The position numbers and the translations under genes are program-made. This document shows positions 17,536 to 26,651 of a stretch of 64,000 nt of DNA, one piece after another. This DNA comes from Flavobacteriaceae bacterium. Lineage in GTDB: Bacteria; Bacteroidota; Bacteroidia; Flavobacteriales; Flavobacteriaceae. Numbering within the stretch: the first letter of the stretch is position 1; the number at the start of each line of letters is the position of its first letter. Where the stretch lies: assembly GCA_029248185.1 (NCBI GenBank), contig JAQWJV010000040.1, forward strand, positions 1-64,000, in the 5' to 3' direction. The notes beneath the pieces were generated by a model. That model did no database searches. It saw only the letters and a list, made by a program, of their open reading frames with translations, and had not been told where the DNA came from.

Positions 17536-19524
17536 ATGGATTTTAAACTCGTTTCTGATTTTAAGCCTACTGGCGATCAACCCAAGGCCATTGAAGAAAT
17601 TGTTACGCAGTTTCAAAACCAAGATCCTTATGTTACTCTCCAAGGAGTAACGGGTTCCGGAAAAACATTTACCATGGCAAATGCCGTGCAACAACTCCAA
17701 CGCCCCACCCTTGTTTTAGCACACAATAAAACATTGGCTGCTCAGCTTTATTCAGAGTTTAAACAGTTTTTTCCAGAAAATGCTGTAGAGTATTTTGTGT
17801 CCTACTACGATTATTACCAACCAGAGGCTTACATTCCTACCAGTGGTACGTATATCGAAAAAGACTTATCCATCAATGAGGATATCGAAAAGCTTCGTCT
17901 TAGCACTACTTCCTCCCTTCTATCTGGGAGACGCGATGTCTTAGTCGTTGCCTCTGTATCTTGTCTATATGGAATTGGAAACCCTGCTGAATTTGAAAAA
18001 AATGTAATTACCATAGAGCGTGATCAAGTTATTTCTAGAACACAACTTATGCATCGTTTGGTTCAAAGTTTATACTCTCGAACTACTGCAGAATTCAACA
18101 GAGGAAATTTCAGAGTTTTGGGTGATATTATTGATGTTTTTCCTGGCTATGCAGATATTGCATTTAAAATCCATTTTTTTGGGGATGAAATTGAACGAAT
18201 TGAAGCTTTTGATCCCATAAACAATAGTCGACTGGAACAATACGATAAAGTGAATCTTTATCCTGCCAATATTTTTGTTACTTCTCCTGACATCCTTCAA
18301 AATGCAATTCTTCAAATTCAAGAAGATTTAATTAAGCAAGTGGATTATTTTAAAGAAATTGGAAAACCGCTTGAAGCTAAAAGACTGCATGAACGAACAG
18401 AATTTGATTTGGAAATGATTCGTGAACTAGGCTACTGTTCAGGGATAGAAAATTATTCACGCTACCTGGATGGAAGAGCTCCCGGCACACGCCCTTTCTG
18501 TTTATTAGATTATTTTCCAAAAGACTTTCTAATGATTATTGACGAAAGCCATGTGACCATTTCGCAAGTTCATGCCATGTATGGTGGTGACAGAAGTAGA
18601 AAAGAAAATTTAGTGGAATACGGTTTTCGTCTTCCTGCCGCAATGGATAATCGTCCTTTAAAATTTGAGGAATTTGAAAGTTTACAAAATCAAGTGATGT
18701 ATGTAAGCGCTACTCCCGCAGATTATGAATTAGAACAAACTGAAGGAGCATTTGTGGAGCAAATCATTCGCCCAACAGGACTACTGGATCCCATTATTGA
18801 AGTCCGCCCCAGCTTGAATCAGATCGACGATTTAATTGAAGAAATTCAAGTACGCGTTGAAAAAGACGAAAGAACCCTGGTTACTACACTTACCAAACGA
18901 ATGGCGGAAGAATTGACTAAATATTTAAGTCGAGCACAAATTCGTTGTCGCTACATTCACAGTGATGTGGATACCTTAGAGCGAGTGGAGATCATGCAAG
19001 ATTTACGAAAAGGAGTTTTTGATGTTCTAATTGGGGTCAACCTTTTACGTGAAGGTTTGGATCTTCCAGAGGTTTCTCTTGTCGCTATTTTAGATGCAGA
19101 CAAAGAAGGTTTTTTACGTTCACACCGTTCGTTAACACAAACCATAGGAAGAGCCGCACGAAATGTTGAAGGAAAAGCAATAATGTATGCCGATGTGATT
19201 ACCAAGAGTATGCAAAAAACCATAGACGAAACTCGCTATCGTAGAGAAAAACAAACCGCTTATAATCTTAAACACGGCATCACACCTACGGCATTGAACA
19301 AATCATTGGACAGTGCCTTGGCTAAAAATTCGTTATCAACCCACGCAAATGAACTAGAATCCCGCAAAGTAGCAGAGGAAGCGAATCGATACATGAGCAA
19401 ACCTCAAATTGAAAAGAAAATTAGAACACTTCGCAAGGAAATGGAAAAAGCTGCCAAAGCCTTAGACTTTATAGAGGCTGCAAAATACCGTGATGACATT
19501 AAACTCCTACAAGAACAATTATAA
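17536..19524 (+). CDS. uvrB: UvrABC excinuclease subunit B
   Basis: 662 residues, full length. Damage-verification helicase of nucleotide excision repair. Seen: N-terminal 'PTGDQPKAIEEI', Walker A 'GVTGSGKTFTMANAV' (~37-51), the DNA-wedging beta-hairpin 'YYDYYQPEAYIPTSGTYIEK' (~93-112), helicase motif 'DESHVTISQVHAMYGGD', motif VI-type 'QTIGRAARN', and the C-terminal UVR motif ('EKAAKALDFIEAAKYRDDI') that contacts UvrC. Single gene; no uvrA or uvrC nearby. Confidence 0.98.
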   Translation: MDFKLVSDFKPTGDQPKAIEEIVTQFQNQDPYVTLQGVTGSGKTFTMANAVQQLQRPTLVLAHNKTLAAQLYSEFKQFFPENAVEYFVSYYDYYQPEAYIPTSGTYIEKDLSINEDIEKLRLSTTSSLLSGRRDVLVVASVSCLYGIGNPAEFEKNVITIERDQVISRTQLMHRLVQSLYSRTTAEFNRGNFRVLGDIIDVFPGYADIAFKIHFFGDEIERIEAFDPINNSRLEQYDKVNLYPANIFVTSPDILQNAILQIQEDLIKQVDYFKEIGKPLEAKRLHERTEFDLEMIRELGYCSGIENYSRYLDGRAPGTRPFCLLDYFPKDFLMIIDESHVTISQVHAMYGGDRSRKENLVEYGFRLPAAMDNRPLKFEEFESLQNQVMYVSATPADYELEQTEGAFVEQIIRPTGLLDPIIEVRPSLNQIDDLIEEIQVRVEKDERTLVTTLTKRMAEELTKYLSRAQIRCRYIHSDVDTLERVEIMQDLRKGVFDVLIGVNLLREGLDLPEVSLVAILDADKEGFLRSHRSLTQTIGRAARNVEGKAIMYADVITKSMQKTIDETRYRREKQTAYNLKHGITPTALNKSLDSALAKNSLSTHANELESRKVAEEANRYMSKPQIEKKIRTLRKEMEKAAKALDFIEAAKYRDDIKLLQEQL

Positions 19525-19586
19525 AGAAATACTAAACTCTTAAATTCTCTGCTGTTGACGAAATTCATAGGCTATCTTTACATTGT

Positions 19587-21086
19587 ATGAAACAATCCCT
19601 CTCCTTTTTTATTAGTTGTTTTGTCTCTTTTTTATCAGGAAGTCAAGCCTTAAAAAGTCAGGAGATTAGTGCCGTAGTTAAAGACAGTCTAACTAAGGAA
19701 ATCATCCCTTATGCCAGTATTTATTTATCCTCTGATAAAGGTGTATTGTCAAATGAAGAAGGACGATTTAAAATTCAATTCGAGACCCCTCCACAAACTG
19801 AAGATTCACTTTTCATTTCCTGCATGGGTTATAAAACTTTGGGGTATCCCATCACCTCATTTAAAGACAGTATTGTTTTATTGCCTTCCAAAACAATTGC
19901 CTTAGGTTCCATTATTTTATCCAACCAAAACTTGAGTGCAGAAGACATCATCAAGGCAGTAAAAAAAAATATCTCGGAGAAATATGAGTTGCGACTAACC
20001 AATAAAAAAGTTTTTTTTAGAGAATCGGGAGCCCAAGAATTTAAAACGCTAAAAGTCAACATAAAAAAATCTTCTATTAAAGAATTTGATCAAGCCTTTT
20101 GGGACAGTACGCTTTTAAAAGTTCCACGGAAAAACGAATGGCACACTGAGGTTTTAGGGAATTTATACGGAGATTTTACAAGAGAAAATCAGAAACTAGA
20201 AATTGAAAAAGCACTTGAATTAGAAGACAAAAAAACTACTGCAATATTTAATAATATTGAAAAAGCATTTGATACCATTTTAAAACAAAATGTAAAAAAG
20301 GATTCCTACTTTAAACTCAGAATGGGGATTATTAGCACAAAATTAGAGGATGTAGATTTTAATTCCTCCGACAAAGACACCTTATCGCCTGATGAAAAAT
20401 TAGCCCAGAAAAAAGAGTCTTTTTCCAAATGGAAAAAAAGACTTCTAACCAATGTTATAAGTTCATTATTCAAAAAAGAAGCACTGTCCATATCGGTTTT
20501 GGAGAAATCCAATCGTTATGATTTCGAAAAGGTAAATTTTACTTATTTCAACGATACCCCCGTTTATGTACTCGAATTCAAACCGAATAGAAATGAGGAC
20601 TTTGCGGGTAAACTCTATGTTGATGCGGATGAAATGGCACTCATTCGAGTGGAATATAAAAACATACAAAACCTGCGTGACCTGAGCTTACTGGGCTTCT
20701 CTTTTACACATTATTTTAAAGAAGCCACAATTCAGTTTAAAAAAATGAATACAGGAAAATACGCAGTAGAATATTTGGAACTCACGGATCAATTTGAAAC
20801 AGGAGTAAATCGCTCCTTTAGCATTATAGAAAAAAATAAAATTGTTAAAGGACGGAACAAACAAAATGAATTAAAAATGGAATTGAATCTCAGTACCAAT
20901 CAATTTCAAAAATATCAAATCGTCGTTTTTGAAACCCAGCGTATTTCACAAGAAACCTTTGATGCTTTTACAGAAAATCCCAATGTTTTGCCCGTCAATC
21001 TCATCCAATATGACCCTGGATTTTGGGAGGGGTATACCATCATAGAACCCAATCAGGCAATTAAAAAATTTAAAGTAGAGAAATAA
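19587..21086 (+). CDS. Secreted protein with N-terminal carboxypeptidase-regulatory-like domain
   Basis: 499 residues with a Sec signal peptide ending about 'GSQALKSQ'. Residues ~27-105 form a CarboxypepD_reg-like beta-sandwich ('ISAVVKDSLTKEIIPYASIY' ... 'LSNEEGRFKI'), the domain that precedes many TonB-dependent receptors. No plug or barrel follows: the remainder is a beta-rich region resembling DUF5686-like secreted proteins of flavobacteria. Probably periplasmic or outer-membrane facing. It lies 82 bp before the GH20 gene on the same strand; a functional link is possible but unproven. Confidence 0.75.
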   Translation: MKQSLSFFISCFVSFLSGSQALKSQEISAVVKDSLTKEIIPYASIYLSSDKGVLSNEEGRFKIQFETPPQTEDSLFISCMGYKTLGYPITSFKDSIVLLPSKTIALGSIILSNQNLSAEDIIKAVKKNISEKYELRLTNKKVFFRESGAQEFKTLKVNIKKSSIKEFDQAFWDSTLLKVPRKNEWHTEVLGNLYGDFTRENQKLEIEKALELEDKKTTAIFNNIEKAFDTILKQNVKKDSYFKLRMGIISTKLEDVDFNSSDKDTLSPDEKLAQKKESFSKWKKRLLTNVISSLFKKEALSISVLEKSNRYDFEKVNFTYFNDTPVYVLEFKPNRNEDFAGKLYVDADEMALIRVEYKNIQNLRDLSLLGFSFTHYFKEATIQFKKMNTGKYAVEYLELTDQFETGVNRSFSIIEKNKIVKGRNKQNELKMELNLSTNQFQKYQIVVFETQRISQETFDAFTENPNVLPVNLIQYDPGFWEGYTIIEPNQAIKKFKVEK

Positions 21087-21103
21087 TTTTTTAATAAAAC
21101 ACT

Positions 21104-21124
21104 AGGATCCCATAAGGACCCTAA
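21104..21124 (+). terminator. Weak candidate terminator hairpin after the CarboxypepD_reg-like gene
   Basis: TAGGATCC-CATAA-GGACCCTA is an 8-bp stem with one mismatch, followed by AAATTTT. It lies 18 bp after the stop codon. The U-tract is short and interrupted, so termination would be partial at best. Confidence 0.35.
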
Positions 21125-21168
21125 AATTTTCAATATATTTCAGTTACATTAGCGTAAAACCCGAGGGA

Positions 21169-23670
21169 ATGAAAAACTTTTTATTGCTACTATTCACTTG
21201 TTGCCTATTAACTCAATGTCAGTCAATCAATACTGAAAACACATCAGTTACTTTTACAATTGATTCCTTTGATGTGGCCAAAAATCAAATGGAAGTTATT
21301 TTTTCCATCACAAATCCCACTGACAGCATATGGGAAGGAGGCAACTGGTCCCTGCATTGGAATTCAATTTTTGGAGAAACTATACCCGAAAGCCTCCCTG
21401 AAGGAATGGAATATACCTATGTGGATGGACAACAATATTTGATCTTAACTTTTGGAGAACAATACAGTCTAAAACCCAATGAGAAATTAATTTTTTCAGC
21501 AAAACAAAAGGGAATTATCCCACGTTTAGCCATGGGGCCTATGGGTTTTTTTGTACATCTAGAGAAAACACAAACCAACATCGATCTAACAAGTGAAATC
21601 GTTTGGGAAAATGCAAAAGGAATTGAGGAACTCAATATTCCTTCTGCTGCGGATCGTTATGCCACCTACGAAGCTTTAGAATTAGTGGATAAAGAAAAAC
21701 TAGATTGGGTAATTCCCTCCCCTCAAAAACAAATTATAACTGGAAATTACCGCACTCCATCTGCTTTGAATTTTGATTTGAGCGGGTTTGAAATAGATGC
21801 AGATTTCATCAAAAAAAGACTTCAAGAAGGGCTTAGAGTTCAAGTGGATTCTGAAGCGAATTCTGATTCTAATATAAAAGTGATCAAAAACAATGCTTTA
21901 GAAAAGGAAGCGTATATACTTCGTATTACCGAAACCGAAATTCAAATGGAAGCCAGTCATGCTGCAGGACTGTTCTATGCCTTTGAATCCTTGCATCAAA
22001 TTCTCTTGATAGCACAAAACGAAGAAAAAGGATGGCCCTTACTTACGATTGAAGATGCACCCCGATTTCAAAATAGAGGATTTATGTCTGATGTGGCCCG
22101 AAACTTTTACCCCAAAGAAAAACTCTTCCAAGTGTTAGATTATATGGCCCTTTATAAATTGAATCGTTTTGATTTAAAACTCAGTGATGATGACGGATGG
22201 CGTATAGAAATTCCTGGTCTCCCTGAACTCACTGAAGTTGGAGGAAAAAGAGGGTATACTCAAGATGAAAATGATCGCTTAATCCCCATGTATGGATCAG
22301 GATCTGGGGATCAAGACAGTAAGGGAAATGGATTTTTAAGTGGAGAGGATTTTGTTGAAATCATTCAATACGCCAAGCAGCGAAATATTGAAGTGATTCC
22401 GCAAATTAGTTTTCCCTCTCATGCACGAGCCGCAATAAAAGCCATGAAAGCGCGCTTTGAGAATTTTAAAGCGGCGGGAGACATGGAAGCTGCTACGGAA
22501 TACATGCTTCATGATCCAGAAGATCAAAGTCAATACCGCTCCGCACAATTGTATACGGATAATGTAGTTTGCATTTGTGATCCCAGTGCTTACCGCTTTT
22601 ATGAAAAAATAGTTTTTGAGATTAATGCACTTTATAAAAAGGCAGAGGTGCCCATGAAAGTATTCAATATTGGAGCCGATGAATTACCATTCGGTCCTTG
22701 GAGAAAATCTCCAAAATGCGCAGCTTATATTGCAGATCACAAAGAGATTCCCTCCATTAATGAGCTATACAATTATAATTTAAAATTGCTAAACTCAATC
22801 ATCACCAAAGTGGGATCAAAAATGGTGGGCTGGGAAGATGCGCTTCTAGTTCACAGTGAAAATGAACAGTCCGAACTCAATATCAAAGAAGAACTCTTGG
22901 ATTTAGACTTTATCCCCTATGTATGGAACAACAGCTGGGGAGGGGGACGTGAGGATATGATTTACAGACTAGCCAACAAAGGGTTTAAGACAATCATGAG
23001 TAATTCATCCGCCTTTTATTTCGATATGGTTGATGATTTTGACATGGAAAATAGTGGTATGAGTTGGTCGGGTTATGTTACTTATCAGGATAGTTGGGGC
23101 ACAGAACCTTTAAATGTTTTTGCCAACAAGGTAAAACTAAAATCCCTTGGAATTGAGGAAGCTTCTTTAGCAACTAAAGAACTTCTGAAACCAGAAGCCT
23201 TAGAAAACTTTTTAGGAATTCAATCACAATTATGGACGGAAACAATCACCTCTGAAGAAATTTTTGACGCCTTATTCATGCCGAATTTAATCGTTTTCTC
23301 GCAAAGAGCATGGGCTGCAAAAGAACCTTGGCTAGAATTAGATACAGCTGAAGATCAAAAGCCAGCCCTTGAAAAAGCATGGAATTTATTTGTAAACAAC
23401 TTGGGACAAAGACAGCTTCCAATCATCAACCAACTCTATAGCGGAATTGATTTTGACCTTCCTAAACCAGGAGGAATTGTAACCGATGGAGCATTACAGG
23501 TAAAACAACAGTTTCCTGGTCTATCTGTCCGTTATACTTTAAACGGAAGCGAACCCACTTCTAAAAGTTTACTCTATACTGAAAAAATAAAATTACCCCC
23601 TCAATCAACAATTCGTTTACGAAGTTTTGACACTAGAGATAGAGGGGGGAAAAGTATTTTATTAAACTAA
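21169..23670 (+). CDS. GH20 beta-N-acetylhexosaminidase (chitobiase-type), lipoprotein
   Basis: 833 residues. Lipoprotein signal 'LLTQC' (Cys ~18). Architecture resembles Serratia chitobiase: N-terminal carbohydrate-binding CHB_HEX-like domain (~25-170, 'GGNWSLHWNSIFG'), GH20b-like domain (~175-300), catalytic TIM barrel beginning 'RFQNRGFMSDVARNF', and a C-terminal Ig-like domain ('VRYTLNGSEPTS'). The substrate-assisted pair is Asp504-Glu505 in 'FNIGADELP'; the usual H-x-G-G-D-E reads N-x-G-A-D-E here. Releases terminal GlcNAc/GalNAc from chito-oligosaccharides or glycans at the cell surface or in the periplasm. It is 13 bp upstream of a NagX-like gene. Confidence 0.92.
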   Translation: MKNFLLLLFTCCLLTQCQSINTENTSVTFTIDSFDVAKNQMEVIFSITNPTDSIWEGGNWSLHWNSIFGETIPESLPEGMEYTYVDGQQYLILTFGEQYSLKPNEKLIFSAKQKGIIPRLAMGPMGFFVHLEKTQTNIDLTSEIVWENAKGIEELNIPSAADRYATYEALELVDKEKLDWVIPSPQKQIITGNYRTPSALNFDLSGFEIDADFIKKRLQEGLRVQVDSEANSDSNIKVIKNNALEKEAYILRITETEIQMEASHAAGLFYAFESLHQILLIAQNEEKGWPLLTIEDAPRFQNRGFMSDVARNFYPKEKLFQVLDYMALYKLNRFDLKLSDDDGWRIEIPGLPELTEVGGKRGYTQDENDRLIPMYGSGSGDQDSKGNGFLSGEDFVEIIQYAKQRNIEVIPQISFPSHARAAIKAMKARFENFKAAGDMEAATEYMLHDPEDQSQYRSAQLYTDNVVCICDPSAYRFYEKIVFEINALYKKAEVPMKVFNIGADELPFGPWRKSPKCAAYIADHKEIPSINELYNYNLKLLNSIITKVGSKMVGWEDALLVHSENEQSELNIKEELLDLDFIPYVWNNSWGGGREDMIYRLANKGFKTIMSNSSAFYFDMVDDFDMENSGMSWSGYVTYQDSWGTEPLNVFANKVKLKSLGIEEASLATKELLKPEALENFLGIQSQLWTETITSEEIFDALFMPNLIVFSQRAWAAKEPWLELDTAEDQKPALEKAWNLFVNNLGQRQLPIINQLYSGIDFDLPKPGGIVTDGALQVKQQFPGLSVRYTLNGSEPTSKSLLYTEKIKLPPQSTIRLRSFDTRDRGGKSILLN

Positions 23671-23683
23671 ATTATTTAAATCT

Positions 23684-24784
23684 ATGGAAACAAAAAATCA
23701 GCGCTTATTGTCTCTAGATATTTTAAGAGGCCTTACCATTATCCTAATGATTCTAGTTAATGATCCTGGATCTTGGAGTGAAGTTTATGCTCCTTTTCTA
23801 CATGCGGAATGGAATGGGCTTACCCCTACAGACTATGTATTCCCAACATTTTTATTCATCGTAGGAGTCTCCATTGTATTGTCCTTGGGAAAACAAGTAG
23901 ATTCAGGAAAAACACGCTCACAAATTGCTAAGAAAGTAATTTGGAGAGCCTTTAAAATATATGCAGTCGGAATTTTCTTATGGCTCTGGCCCAGTTTTAA
24001 CTTGGAAGGCATTCGCTGGGTGGGTGTCCTTCCTAGAATTGCAATGGTCTTTTTAGCTTGTGGCCTCATCTTTCTTTATACTTCCAGAAAAACACAAGGA
24101 TATTTAGGAATAGGAATTCTTTTGGGATACTGGATTTTAATGGCCTATGTTCCTGTTCCTGGCATAGGGGCTCCAGATTTATCTTTACCCGAAAAGAATT
24201 GGGCTCATTACTTGGATTCCTTCCTGATTCCCGGGAGATTATGGAAATACACTTGGGATCCTGAAGGCTTTTTAAGCACCTTACCTGCAATTGTAAGTGG
24301 TCTAATTGGAATGTGGACGGGATATATCCTTTTGAGGAAAGAAGAGCTTAGAACGCGGCTTAATCAACTTTTCTTCTTTGGCTTTATCTTACTCTTTTTA
24401 GGAGACGCAATGCAATGGGTATTTCCTTTCAATAAAAACTTGTGGAGCTCTTCCTTCACACTATTTATGGGCGGTATCGGCATGTTATCCTTAGCTGCTT
24501 TTAGTTATTATTTTGATGTAAAACAAAGTCGCTTTAAATTTCAATTTGCCCATGTCTTTGGCGTTAATTCCATTTTCGCCTATGCGATGTCCAGCATCCT
24601 TACTGTACTTTTTTATAGTTCCAAATGGTTTGGATTCGCTTTAAATGAAAAATTTATGGGATTTTGGGAGAATATCGGGCTTCCACTAAAGCTTGGGTCT
24701 TTAGTTTATGCAATCCTCTACGTGATTATCATTTGGCTCCCGACCTATTATTTGTTTAAAAAGAAAATTTACATAAAATTATAA
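23684..24784 (+). CDS. NagX/DUF5009 membrane protein (HGSNAT-like acyltransferase family)
   Basis: 366 residues, about ten hydrophobic helices. N-terminal 'RLLSLDILRGLTIILMILVN' is the signature of the heparan-alpha-glucosaminide N-acetyltransferase-like / DUF5009 family, followed by 'GLTPTDYVFPTFLFIVGVS'. In eukaryotes the family transfers acetyl from acetyl-CoA across a membrane to terminal glucosamine; bacterial members in GlcNAc loci are called NagX. Its position 13 bp after a GH20 gene supports an amino-sugar role. Transport versus acetylation cannot be separated from sequence. Confidence 0.88.
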   Translation: METKNQRLLSLDILRGLTIILMILVNDPGSWSEVYAPFLHAEWNGLTPTDYVFPTFLFIVGVSIVLSLGKQVDSGKTRSQIAKKVIWRAFKIYAVGIFLWLWPSFNLEGIRWVGVLPRIAMVFLACGLIFLYTSRKTQGYLGIGILLGYWILMAYVPVPGIGAPDLSLPEKNWAHYLDSFLIPGRLWKYTWDPEGFLSTLPAIVSGLIGMWTGYILLRKEELRTRLNQLFFFGFILLFLGDAMQWVFPFNKNLWSSSFTLFMGGIGMLSLAAFSYYFDVKQSRFKFQFAHVFGVNSIFAYAMSSILTVLFYSSKWFGFALNEKFMGFWENIGLPLKLGSLVYAILYVIIIWLPTYYLFKKKIYIKL

Positions 24785-24785
24785 T

Positions 24786-24816
24786 CAAAAAGAATCGACC
24801 TCAAAGAGGCCGATTC
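24786..24816 (-). terminator. Intrinsic terminator of hsp20
   Basis: On the minus strand GAATCGGCCTC-TTT-GAGGTCGATTC (11-bp arms, one internal mismatch) is followed at once by TTTTTG. It lies 28 bp after the hsp20 stop. On the plus strand the hairpin is followed by A residues, so it works mainly for hsp20. Confidence 0.75.
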
Positions 24817-24843
24817 AAAACAAAAACAAATAATTGATTTAGA

Positions 24844-25269
24844 TTAATGCACAGTAATCAGCTTTTTGGGCTGAGGGAGTGCTTCTTTTCGTTTGGGCAA
24901 CGAAATATGGAGCACGCCTTCTGCATAATTTGCCTCAATTTTTGCAAGTTCAACACTTTCGGGAAGCGTAAATGAACGCCTGAAGCTATCATAACTAAAT
25001 TCTCGACGTGTAAATTTTCCTTTTTCAGAAGTTTTTTCTTCTTTCTGGTTAGCAGAGATAGAAAGAATTCCCTCCTCCATTTCAATGGTGAAATGATCTT
25101 TTTGCATTCCCGGTGCGGCGAGTTCTATCTCAAACTGCTTTTCTTTTTCTATGATGTTTACAGCAGGTTGGGATATGGAAGATGAAAGTAGTTTGCTATT
25201 CCATTCTTGATTCATGAAATCATCTACCAACGATGGAAAAAAGGGTGTTTGTTTGCGTATTAAATTCAT
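24844..25269 (-). CDS. Small heat-shock protein, Hsp20/alpha-crystallin family
   Basis: 141-residue ATP-independent holdase chaperone. The alpha-crystallin domain spans ~35-130: 'PAVNIIEKEKQFEIELAAPG' at its start and the C-terminal signature 'AEGVLHISLPK' (A-x-x-x-G-V-L). A short variable N-terminus precedes it and 'KLITV' near the end is an I/V-x-I/V-like tail used for oligomerisation. Monocistronic between a strong terminator and an unusual control region (25286-25384). Confidence 0.95.
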   Translation of the reverse strand: MNLIRKQTPFFPSLVDDFMNQEWNSKLLSSSISQPAVNIIEKEKQFEIELAAPGMQKDHFTIEMEEGILSISANQKEEKTSEKGKFTRREFSYDSFRRSFTLPESVELAKIEANYAEGVLHISLPKRKEALPQPKKLITVH

Positions 25270-25285
25270 AATATTTTGTTTTTAG

Positions 25286-25307
25286 GTTAACAATTTTATT
25301 TGTTAAC
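25286..25307. promoter_or_regulatory. 8-bp perfect inverted repeat in the hsp20 leader
   Basis: GTTAACAA-N6-TTGTTAAC lies 17-38 bp before the hsp20 ATG and overlaps the start site expected from the -24/-12 element. In the mRNA it would form an 8-bp stem with a 6-nt loop at the 5' end. It could be an operator or a 5' stabilising hairpin; it does not cover the start codon. Confidence 0.55.
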
Positions 25308-25312
25308 GCTAA

Positions 25313-25328
25313 AGCAAAATCAAGACCA
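25313..25328 (-). promoter_or_regulatory. Candidate sigma-54 (-24/-12) promoter of hsp20
   Basis: Minus-strand TGGTCTTGATTTTGCT aligns with TGGCACG-N4-TTGCW: the -24 GG and -12 GC are exactly 12 bp apart and TTGCT is intact; the CACG part is not conserved (TCTT). No exact TAnnTTTG element is found in the region, which makes a housekeeping promoter less likely. RpoN itself is not in the window. Confidence 0.45.
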
Positions 25329-25339
25329 AAAGCAAATTT

Positions 25340-25352
25340 TGACACTTTGGCA
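25340..25352. promoter_or_regulatory. Proximal 13-bp dyad upstream of hsp20
   Basis: Plus-strand TGACACTTTGGCA, an imperfect copy (11 of 13) of the distal dyad. It lies 12 bp upstream of the -24 element. Its centre is 32 bp from that of the distal copy, close to three helical turns. Confidence 0.5.
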
Positions 25353-25371
25353 TTCTTTTTCAATAAAAAAC

Positions 25372-25384
25372 TGACATTTTGTCA
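25372..25384. promoter_or_regulatory. Distal 13-bp perfect dyad upstream of hsp20
   Basis: TGACA-TTT-TGTCA, perfect arms, one base after the sucC stop codon. With the proximal copy it forms a tandem site pair of the sort used by dimeric regulators. The regulator is not identified. Confidence 0.55.
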
Positions 25385-25385
25385 A

Positions 25386-26579
25386 TTAGCTGATAGCCTC
25401 TTGTACTTTATCGGCAGCTTCCTGAAAAGCAGTAGCCGAAAGCACATTCAATCCAGAAGAATCGATTAGCTCTTTTGCAATATCCGCATTGGTTCCCTGT
25501 AAACGCACAATAATCGGCACTTGAATTGCATCTCCTAGGTTTTTGTAGGCATCTACTATCCCCTGAGCTACTCGATCGCAGCGAACAATTCCTCCAAAAA
25601 TATTAATCAGAATTGCTTTCACCGCTGGGTCCTTTAAAATCAAACGGAAAGCGGTTTCTACACGTGCTGCATCGGCAGTTCCTCCAACATCAAGAAAGTT
25701 GGCAGGATCCCCTCCGGCTTGTTTGATTAAATCCATAGTTGCCATCGCAAGTCCAGCACCATTAACCATACACCCGACATTACCGTCTAAGTCAACATAA
25801 TTTAATCCTACAGCCCGAGCTTCCACTTCAACTGGATTCTCTTCACTCAAATCACGAAGGGCTTCAAAATCAGGATGTCTGAAAAGACTATTGTCATCTA
25901 GGGTCACTTTTGCATCTACAGCAATAATTCGATCGTCTGATGTCTTTAACACAGGATTAATTTCAAAAAGAGAAGCATCCGAACCTACATAAGCTCTGTA
26001 TAAGGCACTCACGAATTTGGTCATGTCCTTAAAGGCAGCTCCAGAAAGCCCTAAATTGAAGGCGACCTTCCTTGCTTGAAACGGCATTAGTCCCAGAGCG
26101 GGGTCAATTTCTTCTGTAAAAATCAAATGGGGAGTCGCTTCAGCTACCGCCTCTATATCCATTCCCCCTTCAGTGGAATACATGATCATGTTTTTTCCTG
26201 TCGCACGATTCAAAAGGATGGACATATAAAACTCGCTGGGCTCAGAAGCTCCCGGATAATAAACATCTTCTGCAACTAATACTTGATTTACTTTTTTTCC
26301 TTCGGGTGGGGTTTGTGGGGTAATCAATTGCATTCCAATAATGGAGTCTGCGATTGTTTCAAGTTCTTGAAGGTTTTTGGCCAACTTCACTCCTCCTCCT
26401 TTTCCTCGCCCTCCGGCATGAATTTGGGCTTTTACAATGTGCCAATCGGTACCTGTAGTTTCTGTAAGTTGTTTTCCCGCTGCAACCGCTTCAGCAGCTG
26501 TTTTTGCAACAATTCCACGTTGTATCGTCACGCCAAATCCAGCTAAAACTTCTTTTCCTTGATATTCATGTAAATTCAT
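25386..26579 (-). CDS. sucC: Succinyl-CoA synthetase (ADP-forming) beta subunit
   Basis: 397 residues. With SucD it interconverts succinyl-CoA + ADP + Pi and succinate + ATP in the TCA cycle. N-terminal ATP-grasp 'MNLHEYQGKEVLAGFGV' and 'KAQIHAGGRGKGGGVKLA'; 'FEINPVLKTSDDRIIAVDAK' for metal and nucleotide; C-terminal CoA-ligase 'NGAGLAMATMDLIKQAGG', 'ANFLDVGGTADAARV' and 'ILINIFGGIVRCD'. Canonical length. sucD is not adjacent. It is divergent from lysA with an 18-bp dyad between. Confidence 0.97.
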   Translation of the reverse strand: MNLHEYQGKEVLAGFGVTIQRGIVAKTAAEAVAAGKQLTETTGTDWHIVKAQIHAGGRGKGGGVKLAKNLQELETIADSIIGMQLITPQTPPEGKKVNQVLVAEDVYYPGASEPSEFYMSILLNRATGKNMIMYSTEGGMDIEAVAEATPHLIFTEEIDPALGLMPFQARKVAFNLGLSGAAFKDMTKFVSALYRAYVGSDASLFEINPVLKTSDDRIIAVDAKVTLDDNSLFRHPDFEALRDLSEENPVEVEARAVGLNYVDLDGNVGCMVNGAGLAMATMDLIKQAGGDPANFLDVGGTADAARVETAFRLILKDPAVKAILINIFGGIVRCDRVAQGIVDAYKNLGDAIQVPIIVRLQGTNADIAKELIDSSGLNVLSATAFQEAADKVQEAIS

Positions 26580-26601
26580 AAGTCATTTCTAAAATCTGGT
26601 G

Positions 26602-26609
26602 CAAAAATA
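26602..26609 (-). promoter_or_regulatory. Candidate -7 box (TATTTTTG) for sucC
   Basis: Minus-strand TATTTTTG matches TAnnTTTG, 22 bp before the sucC ATG. No exact -33 box. Confidence 0.5.
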
Positions 26610-26651
26610 AAGAAACACAAGCGGAAAATGACCCCCCTAAGGAAAAACTTT

